Virus record (IMG/VR): IMGVR_UViG_3300035666_000015
Location: 1 to 64,000 of that record
Length of the DNA stretch: 64,000 bases
Source of the DNA: a virus
Direction: 5' to 3' (one strand)
In this document: one piece after another, positions 35,713 to 44,567 of the stretch
Numbering within the stretch: the stretch's first letter is position 1
Layout of the letters: every line of letters begins with the position of its first letter
Program-made: the position numbers and the translations under genes
The notes under the pieces: model-generated
The model's database searches: none
What the model saw: the letters and a program-made list of their open reading frames with translations, nothing else
What the model was told of the DNA's origin: nothing

Positions 35713-36675
35713 CGTATTGTTAAGTGTGCTTCGTTACTTCACACCTTTATTTTAAGTTATGTTTTTCCAAGTCTTACCTTGAATTATTGCTGAAACTGTA
35801 CCACTATGCACTTCAAAGGTGCGTCCTAATTCTGATAAGGAGTAACCTTTTGCATAAAGTCTTTTGATTTCTCGGACTTCTGCAGCTACTAATTTTGGCT
35901 CGTTTTTATTAGGACTCTCAGGAATAGAGATTCCTGGTAACACATGCTTCCAAGTCTTACGATCTCTTATTTTTGAAATAGTGCCTCGTACTACAGGATA
36001 AAATTGTGCAATTTCTGAATTAGTACGTCCATCTATCATTTCGAAAATTATTTCGGACACTAGTTCTTCGTCTAATTTAGCAATTACACACTCACTTCCA
36101 ACATGCATACATCCATTAGCCCAAGCATGCTCCATATTTTCGACATGAGTAATAATCTCTAAGTTTGAACTAGCATTATTACGCTTATCAGTATCTATGT
36201 GATTCACCTCACCTACTGCTGCGGGTAAGTGGCACTCAGCGACTAAAGCATGTACTTTAAATGTGTATTGTATTTTATTAATCCATAATGAAACTTTGAG
36301 GTACCCGTGGCCATCATCAGATGGCTTAAGGATTCGACCCGTTGTCATACGTCTAACGCTACCAGTATCACTTACTTCATAATCTGTATCTCTAAACTGT
36401 TTCCAGTCGATCATCTTCGTACCTTATGTTCTTAAAATAAATCTATATGTCACCATATAGTCCAGACTATATCATCATCCATTAAAGGATGTTGGGCATT
36501 TCGAGCAGACTTCTGCTCTACAGACTTCATCATCCGTTCTGGATGGTATGTCTTAGTCGTTGAACCTTCTAAGAGATTCCTCTCTAAGCTTGGCTGCTGA
36601 TTGTCTCATAGAGATTTTCCAGCAATTAACCCAATTATTCGATATGCATTACTGCATAAAGCGTCTATTTAACTA
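35713..36675 (-). ncRNA. Group I intron 1 in the MuF-RNA polymerase gene, HNH-bearing
   Basis: 963 nt. P (GTTAATTGCTGGAAAA), Q (ACAATCAGCAGCCAAGC), R (GGTTCAACGACTA), S (GATGATATAGTCTGG) lie between 36460 and 36640, followed by the HNH gene. P1 needs one bulged C: exon AAACGUU with guide GACGCUUU. The proposed joint gives ...GPQSGETF-RPFLNTE.... It lies about 17 residues after the DxxxR motif. Confidence 0.88.
35752..36414 (-). CDS. HNH homing endonuclease in intron 1, with tandem HTH repeats
   Basis: 220 aa; ATG 36414 has AAGGT upstream. NUMOD4-like start (WKQFRDTDYEVSDTGSVRR), HNH core (FKVHALVAECHLP, GEVNHIDTDKRNNASSNLEI), then two HTH units ending IRDRKTWKHV and IIQGKTWKNIT. Same architecture as the intron 2 enzyme, so the two are paralogues, but only this one ends before its 3' splice site. 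Confidence 0.9.
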   Translation of the reverse strand: MIDWKQFRDTDYEVSDTGSVRRMTTGRILKPSDDGHGYLKVSLWINKIQYTFKVHALVAECHLPAAVGEVNHIDTDKRNNASSNLEIITHVENMEHAWANGCMHVGSECVIAKLDEELVSEIIFEMIDGRTNSEIAQFYPVVRGTISKIRDRKTWKHVLPGISIPESPNKNEPKLVAAEVREIKRLYAKGYSLSELGRTFEVHSGTVSAIIQGKTWKNIT

Positions 36676-39278
36676 AACGTTTCACCACTTTGTGGACCTA
36701 TAAAACCACGCTCATAAATACGAGCACGATGATCGAGGAAGGGAACGTTGCTGAATGCAGCATCTTGTTTACGGAGCCACTCCATCGTTTTGAAACGCTC
36801 ATAAGCATCCCCACGCTCTGCAATAAAATGTTTGAACTCGTTAAGATCATCATAATACTTTGCCTTACCCTTGTCATCTTTAAAATTCAACAAATTTTGA
36901 GTAAAATCATAGAAGTCTTTGTCAATTTTATATCGAGTCTTGCTAGCCCAATTCAAGGCCTGTGCCATATCCTTGTCAATAACATCTACAGGGAACTCAG
37001 AAAAAGAGCCAGTTGATGTCACAGGAATTCTGGAGTCTTCCCACCCTAAGAGACCGTTATCAATAAAGTACGTCTTATAACCAGGTCTTACAATTAGCTG
37101 TGGACCACTCAAAGATGGCACGCGCATTCCAACATCAATCTTTCTTTGCAGCTTGGAATATTCTTGAATCACCGGATCCGTGATCCTTACATTATATGCC
37201 ATCGTGTCATAGTATGGTCCAAAATAGCTACCAGACATTCGACTCTTCATTCTACGCTTCTGAACCCCAAACGTTTCCAATTGAAATAAATCATTGTTAC
37301 GTTTAAGGAGCGACATACCTAGCTCATACCATTCCCGTCGGTTGCCATTGTAGTTTGCTAGATTATGTAAGTCTCTACCAAGTCCAACAGCCAATTGATC
37401 GACATCAGGAGAATCTGCCAGAGCAAGCCTGTGTGCAAACTTCAAATAAAATTGTTGAATCTCACCCTCACCTAGCCTAGAACGAATCTTGTCAGGTATG
37501 CCTATGTCTAATGTAGATCGTAGCTTCCTAGCAATCTTTGGGGCGGTACTGTCTTCCCAAGTATTTCTAGCACGTATATTCTTGATAAGAGAGTCATGCA
37601 ATTCTTTCAACTGCACATTACCTAGCACAGGATCAATATATACATCTTGTTTTAACTTTACAAGAACGTTTGTATCTTTCCGCAGTTGATTCTCCAGAAA
37701 CTCTGAAGCATTCAATACATCATATTTGACTTGAGCAACAGAGGCACCTTTAAACGAACCCCAAACTTGACCATCTCTGCGTTGTCTTTCAAACACAGTT
37801 CTCAAGTTGTCAACAACGACAGCACGCTCGTTAGAGCTCATCTTGCTCTCAAGACTATCACTTACGCGTTTTATTAACGCCTTATCAGCAGTTTTCAAAT
37901 CCTCAGATGAATCAACCAACTTTAATTTATTGGTTAGTAGTGACGGATTTGGAAGATATCTTCGATTGTCTTCATATCGTCCAGTTACGGGATTAAATAC
38001 CAGATTCTGTTCAGATGGTGGACTGTTTATCACTCGATCTTTATTCGCTTTTTTACTAGAGATCAATTGACCACGGTAGTTTGTGAGACTCAATAAACCA
38101 TCAGCTTCTCTAGATTGCAACTCGTAAAAATCAATAAGATTCTTTTCAAGAGAAGGATCACTATAAAAATCATCCACACGAGACGCACCTAAGTTTAGCT
38201 GAGCGAGTTTCTGCTTTGCATTGGCTAATCTCTTAGTATCACCTGGCAAAGTTGAATCACTTAGCTGTCTCACCTCAGCAAGACTGGCAAAATCACCGTC
38301 TTCTAAAATAAACCGATCCAATGAGATAGCTTTGCTATTAAATAGTGCAACTCTTTCATCAGTTTTCAAGTGGCGCTTCTGTATCTCAACAGGTTGTCGT
38401 CTGAGCCATTCATCATAAGACTCGCGCATTGGAGTCTGTCCATCGTAGAAGGCTCTTTGCTTACTAGAAAGTTTTGCTAAGTTTTGTTTTCTTACTTGAA
38501 CTACACCTTCTAACTTTGAAACATCTTCCCACTTCTTGATTATCGGTGTAGTTACAGAGCGACATCTGAAGTGAGCAGGAGGCAGCATATCTCGCTGATC
38601 TACAGTGTATATCTTACCATCTCTAGCCTTACAAATATCGCTTGTCCTTGAATCAAGCACAGCAATATATTGCCAACCTTCAAGCACCTCTTTATTCGCC
38701 ACAAAGACTGCGTGGTCTGCTTGAGCATGCACACTGGTCATTGCTGTTATCACTAAAGATTGGGAGCTATTTCTAGAAATCTTATGAACATTCCCACGTC
38801 TAATTTCAAGAGCAATCTGCTCCATATCAAGACCTTCCGAGATACCTCTTCTTATTATCTGCTCTAGACGACGCTTCTCTGCTACATTCAAACCCACCCA
38901 TCCAGCAGCAAGGGTCATGTTATTGTAGATCGGTGTTTTTAGCACTAACTCTTCAGCTACCCGCTTCTTAGGGCGATTGGTTCTCCAGATACGGCCTACA
39001 TTTGCGTCTAAAGCTTGAAACAAGAAAGAAACTTCGTCAAGTGCATACTCAATGAGATTCTTTTTACTATTCTGATAGAGCTCGTTATACGTAGCATCGA
39101 GCTCTTCTTTCAATAACTTCTTTTGATTTTTTAATGAACTGTTTAATACGATTTCCTTTGTACGTACCTCATGCTCACTAAGCAGGGTGTTTAGGTTAGA
39201 CATCAGACCATCCTCGTAACGGCGCAGCAATGCTGCACGTTCTGTCAAGGTGTCTGATATCTGAGTATTTACATTCAT
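36676..39278 (-). CDS. MuF head protein fused to single-subunit RNA polymerase, exon 1
   Basis: Residues 1-867 of a protein of about 1,572. Residues 120-250 form a MuF/SPP1 gp7-type minor head domain: SVHAQADHAVF, then WQYIAVLDSRTSDICKARDGKIY, PPAHFRCRSVTTP. MuF proteins enter the procapsid with the portal and are ejected with DNA. The region from about 550 on is the N-terminal part of an RNA polymerase, ending at DHRARIY (residues 849-855), the counterpart of T7 DWRGRVY. ATG 39278 overlaps the portal stop (ATGA), placing this gene firmly in the head module. The simplest reading is a virion RNA polymerase carried into the cell by MuF. Confidence 0.9.
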
Positions 39279-40723
39279 ACAGGTTCAGTTACATTTGTGT
39301 TAGTTGTTGGATCATTTGGTGTGAAATCAGAGTCATCATAAGCTGCATCTAACACATCATTTTTCTTCAATAGCTCTAACCAAACATCTCTAGGCAAGTG
39401 GCCATTTTCATACCATTCAGTTGCAAGACGTAGCCATCCTTCACCCAACACATACTCATCAAAATCATTCGATAGTCGTAATTCTATTGTGAACTTGTCA
39501 TTAAAGTGCCAAGAGACTAATTCAGAGAATACTTGAGATAATGTAGAAGACATCTTTGCAGACAGCGAGCTAATGGTAGCAGTTTGAGGAGAATCTTGCA
39601 AGCGTCTTGCGTACCCTGACTCATTTGCAACAGTCTTTGCCAGCATTCTAATACCCAATCGAGCAATCTCTTCGATATTGCTGGCGATAGCTCTATCCAT
39701 ATCTTGTAAAGCATCTGTTGGCGAACGTAAGACGTCAATACGAGCGTCCGAAGGTAAATGTAACCACGAACCTAGACCAGCTTGAACAATTTTATTGAAA
39801 TCTGTATCAGGAATATCTGCAAATACTACAGGAGTAAAAGCCGCTGCTGTGAATAACACATGATTTCTTCTGGTCAGCTTATTGTAAAGTACAGCCTCTT
39901 TCTCAATGATGGTCTCCAATACTGGACGCCCTTCTTTAAGCTTGCCATTAACAGGCCAGAAAGGTAAGTAATTTAAGTACTCCCCATTAGCCTTCGGAAA
40001 TTGTGTGATAATCTCTGGGCTATCTTTTTTAAAGATACGTACTTGGTACCTTCCATCTACAATTTCATGTAGCCAGATTGTAGGTATCTCTTCAGGCTCA
40101 TGCTCATTCTCTGAATAATCCTCAGTAACACCTAAGATATATACAGCAGTTAATACCTCTTTTCCAAAGCGATCTTTATCTATTCGGTAATTGATAACTT
40201 CTTCTGCAGTCCACAGGATAGGATATGGACGTACTCTAGCTCTGTCATCGATACTCATATTGATGAATTCTTGCTCAGGCACGTTTGGATAATTAATTGA
40301 TATCCAACCACGAGAAGTCTGTAATTCCTCTTGGATGCACTGTTCAATAAACCCCATTAACGGCAGATTATCGACTGTCAATGATTCTTTCAGCCAATCA
40401 ATGATTTCGGGTACTTCAGGTGATATTGTTATAGAAGGCTCCTTACGAAGCAAGCCTCCTAACACCATACGCATGAATTGAGCAGAAATCCCAGGTAACT
40501 CTGCCTCTGCCTTAAGAAGTTCGTACTGAGACTCTTCCATTGATTCTGAAAAAGGGATTAGTACATTGGACCAATTTTGAGTATCCAAAACCAAGTCCAG
40601 ATTCTTTACAGCACGAGCTCCTTCGCAGAATGCTCTTATACGTTTCCAAACATTTATATTGTTGCGATATGTCTTGTGGAAGACAGAGACGTCCCCAAAG
40701 ACATCTGACTTGGTATTCTTCAT
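39275..40723 (-). CDS. Portal protein, DUF4055-like
   Basis: 482 aa. Features include YRNNINVWKRIRAFCEGARAVK, LLRKEPSITISPEVP, TSRGWISINYP, ITQFPKANGEYLNYLPFWPVNG and ESGYARRLQDSPQTATISSLSAKM, the pattern of DUF4055 portals. It forms the dodecameric DNA channel. The start directly follows the stop of spike A, an unusual neighbour for a portal gene. Confidence 0.87.
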   Translation of the reverse strand: MKNTKSDVFGDVSVFHKTYRNNINVWKRIRAFCEGARAVKNLDLVLDTQNWSNVLIPFSESMEESQYELLKAEAELPGISAQFMRMVLGGLLRKEPSITISPEVPEIIDWLKESLTVDNLPLMGFIEQCIQEELQTSRGWISINYPNVPEQEFINMSIDDRARVRPYPILWTAEEVINYRIDKDRFGKEVLTAVYILGVTEDYSENEHEPEEIPTIWLHEIVDGRYQVRIFKKDSPEIITQFPKANGEYLNYLPFWPVNGKLKEGRPVLETIIEKEAVLYNKLTRRNHVLFTAAAFTPVVFADIPDTDFNKIVQAGLGSWLHLPSDARIDVLRSPTDALQDMDRAIASNIEEIARLGIRMLAKTVANESGYARRLQDSPQTATISSLSAKMSSTLSQVFSELVSWHFNDKFTIELRLSNDFDEYVLGEGWLRLATEWYENGHLPRDVWLELLKKNDVLDAAYDDSDFTPNDPTTNTNVTEPV

Positions 40724-42283
40724 TTATAGCACCATACTATAATTTTCACTCAACTGGTACGAAATACGCCCGACATTATCTGACTTATCTTCTATGACAT
40801 ATTCATTTACGATAGATGCCGTAGGCTCTATCGCAGCTATCGCTGTAGACAACGAAGAGTAGTTAACGCCAGCTTTGCTGATTACTGTAGCTGGGAGTAC
40901 GGCAGTATCTAAGATATTATAGACAGACTGGTACATCGTCACATCTTGGGATGCTTGTATATCTACAAGTTTACCAGAAATAGCGCCGCTTGCATGAAAG
41001 ATAATACCTGTAGTAGAGCATCCAGTATTGTTCGTGGCACCGTCTGCATTAGCAATTAATCCCACGCCTACATTACCGTCTAAGTAAATATGTACACCAT
41101 CCATACTAGTATTAGTACAACCTTTCAACTGTAAGTGTGATTGCTTACAATTTCGAGTTCTACCACCAACAGCTTTAGCTCCGGTAGTTCTTTTGAATAG
41201 TAAGCCTATGCCAGAGGATACTATGTCAATACCTGTAGTTAATCCATTTTGATTAGAGCCTTGCATAACGCCGTGTCCAGCACTGGGAGCATCCCTGAAT
41301 TTCAGACTTCCAACAATCCTGGTACCGCTTATAAATCCATTATTGGATGTATTGTCGTAAGCGTTGGCACCATCATGACCGATCAATACTGCGATACCAC
41401 CATTTACATCTATGTCAACTGTGCCACCTATCACTTTAGCTCTATGCGCTGGATATGTTACGTTATCACAATCAATATACACCCCGTAAGCAGTTCCAGT
41501 TGCTGATAATGTACTTAGCGAGATCTCTGGTTTGTAAACAAGAGGATTTTCTACATTTTTAATACTTATCCCTATGTCTTGCACTGCAGGAAACGCTGCG
41601 AAGTGTTCTACTTCCACTCTAGGTTCGAGAAGCGTGACCTTAACTCCAGCACCTGTTGCTGCAAAATTAAACATAGCCCTACCGACTTGTTTAGCTAGAC
41701 ATCGTGCAACAGGGCTACTCAAAGTTATTGATGAATTATTCCCTAAGGTTAATGCATCAATCCCACCACGATTAGAAGTAAGATCAGGAGAACCTAATAA
41801 ATGGATCTCAACAGCATTTGTGCTAGTAATATTCACTGGGTAGAATGTAGCGGTGATCACCCGAACGGCACCTAAATCAAATGTAAATGGACCGGCAGTA
41901 GGTGTTAATAGTATTACATCGTTTTGAATAACACTGCCTCCTCCTAGATTTATGCCGTTAGGACCGAATCCTGCAGTTTTATTTGCCATCGCAGCTGATA
42001 CCCGATAGACAGCTACCGTGCTGCTAGATTGTAAAGTAGCACCATACGCATTTACAGAATCTATGAATATTGACTTCTGGTTTGTAAAGTAGCCAAGCCC
42101 TGCTGAGGATTCTATTTCAGAAGGAGTATATACTCCATCGCCAAACAAGATCGTGTCACCATCTGCTGCTAATTCATATGCACCACTATCTGCACCACTA
42201 TCAAACATGGTACGTTTTGCCAATGCTAACGTTAATCCTGAGTTTGCATTATTACCGTGCTTTGCTATAAATATTGTTGCCAT
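40724..42283 (-). CDS. Tail spike A, parallel beta-helix
   Basis: 519 aa. Starts MATIFIAKHGNNANSG with a KxGNDxNxGLT-type lead-in typical of pectate-lyase-like phage spikes. Short Gly/Asn/Thr-rich turns then repeat, as in a beta-helix (GVYIDCDNVTYP, GIAVLIGHDGANAYDN, SGIGLLFKRTTGAKAVGG). The last 60 residues may be the trimer tip. Likely binds or digests surface polysaccharide; no catalytic residues can be assigned. One-base coupling with the small base protein upstream. Confidence 0.72.
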   Translation of the reverse strand: MATIFIAKHGNNANSGLTLALAKRTMFDSGADSGAYELAADGDTILFGDGVYTPSEIESSAGLGYFTNQKSIFIDSVNAYGATLQSSSTVAVYRVSAAMANKTAGFGPNGINLGGGSVIQNDVILLTPTAGPFTFDLGAVRVITATFYPVNITSTNAVEIHLLGSPDLTSNRGGIDALTLGNNSSITLSSPVARCLAKQVGRAMFNFAATGAGVKVTLLEPRVEVEHFAAFPAVQDIGISIKNVENPLVYKPEISLSTLSATGTAYGVYIDCDNVTYPAHRAKVIGGTVDIDVNGGIAVLIGHDGANAYDNTSNNGFISGTRIVGSLKFRDAPSAGHGVMQGSNQNGLTTGIDIVSSGIGLLFKRTTGAKAVGGRTRNCKQSHLQLKGCTNTSMDGVHIYLDGNVGVGLIANADGATNNTGCSTTGIIFHASGAISGKLVDIQASQDVTMYQSVYNILDTAVLPATVISKAGVNYSSLSTAIAAIEPTASIVNEYVIEDKSDNVGRISYQLSENYSMVL

Positions 42284-42585
42284 TACTCAGCCCTAATAGA
42301 GATATTGATTATTTTACCAAAAGACCAATCAAATGTTTTTACGACACCATTTCCTGTCACTTGATATAACAATCCATTCTGATAAGTAGCAGTATATGGT
42401 ATATTTTTGTCAAGCCAAGACACTGGCCCGTATGGCCCATAAAGGACATCACTCAAGAGCGAGGCCCCTTTCTTCCGCATGACTTCGAAAGCAACTAACG
42501 TTCCTGTAAAGGTCTCTGGCCCATTAACTGCTACAACATTCGTACCGTCATTTGAAACTAACGTCCAATCTTCTGAATTAATCAT
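42283..42585 (-). CDS. Small spike-base protein A
   Basis: 100 aa: DWTLVSNDGTNVVAVNG, GTLVAFEVMR, VLYGPYGPVSW, IPYTATYQNGLLYQVTGNGVVKTF. It is clearly homologous to the 164-aa protein at 46631, which also precedes a beta-helix spike. Probably an adaptor that attaches the spike to the tail. Confidence 0.7.
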   Translation of the reverse strand: MINSEDWTLVSNDGTNVVAVNGPETFTGTLVAFEVMRKKGASLLSDVLYGPYGPVSWLDKNIPYTATYQNGLLYQVTGNGVVKTFDWSFGKIINISIRAE

Positions 42586-42785
42586 TAGCCTCTCCGTAAT
42601 ATGTTAAACTCTTCCATTGTGCCTTTAAAACATCCAGCTAATTCATGCTCTGCAATAATATTGTCACCATCACTACGGATATTCCAGTCGGATGGGACAG
42701 TTGCAGCCATCAGCTTCTTAGAAGGATTGACGTGTTTGATCACTTGCGTTTCTGGGGCTTTTGTCTCGGGAGGTGTTAATGTCAT
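42585..42785 (-). CDS. Short base-domain protein, 66 aa
   Basis: Pro/Thr-rich start, then DWNIRSDGDNIIAEHE...CFKGTMEEFNIL, a third, shorter version of the DW-x-SDG-x-N...GT-x-x-EF domain in the two spike-base proteins. Its stop shares a base with the next start (TAATG style). Confidence 0.65.
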   Translation of the reverse strand: MTLTPPETKAPETQVIKHVNPSKKLMAATVPSDWNIRSDGDNIIAEHELAGCFKGTMEEFNILRRG

Positions 42786-42798
42786 TTTTGTTCCTAAA

Positions 42799-43143
42799 TT
42801 ATCTTGTTAAAAATCTAATACGATCAATGATGTTTATAGTCCTGCGAACTTCACCTGAAGCTTTGTGTCGTTCAAATGTAGCAGTCACGAGGTGAGGTTC
42901 GTTTTCTAGGAGTCTCAAAAACAAGTCTAATTGATGATGTCTTTCAAACTCACCAGCATGCATTGACATTGCCGTTATATGGCAATTATTTCCTCTTATC
43001 TGGGCTGTACAGGCTCCAGCATATTGTGGCAATGTCCTATAACAAGCAGTGACACTCATAGGCTCGTTGTAAAAACGTGCAGTATAGAGTCTACCATCCA
43101 CGCAACCATCACACTTTCTCTCTAGTAACGTATAAGAGTTCAT
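42799..43143 (-). CDS. Hypothetical Cys/His-rich protein, 114 aa
   Basis: Start at ATG 43143, which overlaps the TGA of the 47-aa membrane protein; an in-frame ATG at 43221 lies inside that gene. Not recognised. Six Cys in the first 80 residues (KCDGC, CYR, CTAQ, CHIT) suggest a metal site. Lies in the cluster of lysis-like membrane proteins. Confidence 0.65.
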   Translation of the reverse strand: MNSYTLLERKCDGCVDGRLYTARFYNEPMSVTACYRTLPQYAGACTAQIRGNNCHITAMSMHAGEFERHHQLDLFLRLLENEPHLVTATFERHKASGEVRRTINIIDRIRFLTR

Positions 43144-43283
43144 GATGATATTAATGCATGGAGGTATACGAGACTTGCCCAGCCTGCAAATAAGACACTC
43201 ATTGCGACTACTTGACTCCATTTATTAATAACATCTGTACTTCTGCGAGATGTTCGTCGTCTATCTAGCTCACACTGACTCAT
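43140..43283 (-). CDS. Small single-TM protein, 47 aa
   Basis: ATG 43283 with AAGGAAG upstream, inside the end of the holin-like gene; TGA overlaps the next ATG. Basic N-terminus (ELDRRRTSRRSTD) then one TM helix (VVAMSVLFAGWASLVYLHAL). An N-in TM protein beside a holin could be an antiholin or pinholin; not proven. Confidence 0.68.
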   Translation of the reverse strand: MSQCELDRRRTSRRSTDVINKWSQVVAMSVLFAGWASLVYLHALISS

Positions 43284-43641
43284 CTGTTACTTCCTTAATC
43301 AGCCTATTAGTGATTACTTTATGGGCTTTTCTAAAGATAGTCAAAGTCTCTTCTGCAAAACAGGCAAAGAAGCCTGCCAGTACTGTAGCTGGATGTGGCG
43401 GTAAAGCCATCCAACCAGCTACACTAACCATCATGAATGATATGCCTGTGGCCATTATGAAAAATCGCATCCAACGCTTGAAACAAGCAAGATGAGATGC
43501 GCCACATGCGGACTCAAAAGCAGTTCTTGTGAAACTAGCAACGAATGCAATCACAAGAGCACCCCAATAAGGCCCCGTAAAGAAGCTAACGACGAGACCT
43601 GTACCAATCGAAATGACAGCTTCTTCTGTCTGTGTTTGCAT
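43270..43641 (-). CDS. Holin-like membrane protein
   Basis: 123 aa with three or so hydrophobic helices: ISIGTGLVVSFFTGPYWGALVIAFVASF, FFIMATGISFMMVSVAGWMAL and ATVLAGFFACFAEETLTIF. Charged C-terminus. Size and topology fit class I/III phage holins, and the only endolysin lies 31 kb downstream in the same direction. ATG has AGAGAGG upstream. Confidence 0.6.
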   Translation of the reverse strand: MQTQTEEAVISIGTGLVVSFFTGPYWGALVIAFVASFTRTAFESACGASHLACFKRWMRFFIMATGISFMMVSVAGWMALPPHPATVLAGFFACFAEETLTIFRKAHKVITNRLIKEVTDESV

Positions 43642-43651
43642 ACGACCTCTC

Positions 43652-43765
43652 TTATGGTTGTTTATCGAACAGGAGGAGCTCTTTCAACTCCTCACTAACA
43701 TAGTATTTATACGCGCCTAGTGACCAAAGGTTAAGAGGCGGCAGTTTAAGATCAGGCCAGCTCAT
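43652..43765 (-). CDS. Possible small protein, 37 aa
   Basis: Starts inside the end of the next upstream gene and fills the gap before the holin SD. Begins MSWPDLKLPPLNLWSLG, then an acidic helix. No SD, so coupling would be needed. Plausible because gaps are rare here. Confidence 0.42.
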   Translation of the reverse strand: MSWPDLKLPPLNLWSLGAYKYYVSEELKELLLFDKQP

Positions 43766-43964
43766 AAATTGTTTGCATTACTTTTCGATGAGACGCACCA
43801 CTATTAATTATACTCAACCAATCAATTTGTGGTTTAAATAGTAATTTAGTGACATAGGCTCGAGGTAACTCACCAACAGACATCTCTATACGAATGTCAG
43901 TTACGCCCTCAGTATCGATGTTGAGTAATTTGCATACGTCTTCATTTGTCAAGAATTGAATCAT
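43752..43964 (-). CDS. Hypothetical protein, 70 aa
   Basis: Not recognised. ATG overlaps the stop of the Gly/Ala-rich basic protein upstream (ATGA). Begins with an FLTNEDVCKLLNID helix, then strand-rich (IRIEMSVGELPRAYVTKLLF). Confidence 0.65.
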   Translation of the reverse strand: MIQFLTNEDVCKLLNIDTEGVTDIRIEMSVGELPRAYVTKLLFKPQIDWLSIINSGASHRKVMQTIYELA

Positions 43965-44389
43965 TGCTTGCCTTGCATACGTCTACCAATCTTTTGCATA
44001 CGCTTACCAACGCGTTGCGTGATTTTGCTTTTTCTAGAAAAGAGTTTTCTACCAACTGAAGAAGCCGCTGCTACTGGTATTGCGCCGCCTAAAAATGAAC
44101 CCACATTACCGCCGACTTTGGCAGCTGCTGGGCTTCTTGTGGCCATATACGCTAGTGCAGCTCCGGTACCTCTAGCATAATAGTCAATTTTCTTCGCATT
44201 GGATATTGACGCGGCAAGTCCTGCACCTGTAGTACCTGCCATAAGTTTCAGACCAGTATTGGTGGCGAATCTCACGTTTTCCACCTTTTTACCAGTTTTT
44301 TCCAAGCGTCTACCAGTACGGTTTCTTTTTTTCAAACCTTCGGATATAGCTTTTTTCCAAGCTGCATCCATTTTTCTACCTATACTCAT
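43961..44389 (-). CDS. Basic Gly/Ala-rich protein, paralogue of the 52730 gene
   Basis: 142 aa from ATG 44389 (GGAG upstream). N-terminus GRKMDAAWKKAISEGLKKR matches GRRMDDAWKKAISEGLKRA of the gene beside terL. Middle is Gly/Ala-rich and weakly hydrophobic (LKLMAGTTGAGLAASI, AALAYMATRSPAAAKVGG), ending strongly basic (RVGKRMQKIGRRMQGK). Possibly an internal virion or membrane-active protein. Confidence 0.7.
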   Translation of the reverse strand: MSIGRKMDAAWKKAISEGLKKRNRTGRRLEKTGKKVENVRFATNTGLKLMAGTTGAGLAASISNAKKIDYYARGTGAALAYMATRSPAAAKVGGNVGSFLGGAIPVAAASSVGRKLFSRKSKITQRVGKRMQKIGRRMQGKQ

Positions 44390-44567
44390 TTTTAGCTCCA
44401 TTTACAGTATCTTCAATAATAATAATAATAAGGCTTACCTGATCTGCGTTATATCCATCTAGTTTTAAATACCGTGATCCATCGGTTCGCGTTTCAAACA
44501 TTGCCCCAGGATTGAATTAAGCCAGATTGCACCCCTTCGGGGGTGCTCGGTTGATTCTAGTGGATTT
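44390..44567. other. Intergenic region with (AAT)n run and a perfect hairpin
   Basis: About 178 bp. Holds the SD of the next gene, an AAT/ATT run of five to six units near 44420, and a 7-bp GC stem GCACCCC/GGGGTGC with TTCG loop (plus strand) at 44529-44546, just after the spike B stop. No T-run on either side, so termination is uncertain. Confidence 0.5.

Noticed and set aside
44529-44546. Hairpin after spike B as a rho-independent terminator
   Set aside because: A perfect 7-bp stem, but no T-run on either strand; left as a structural note in the intergenic feature.
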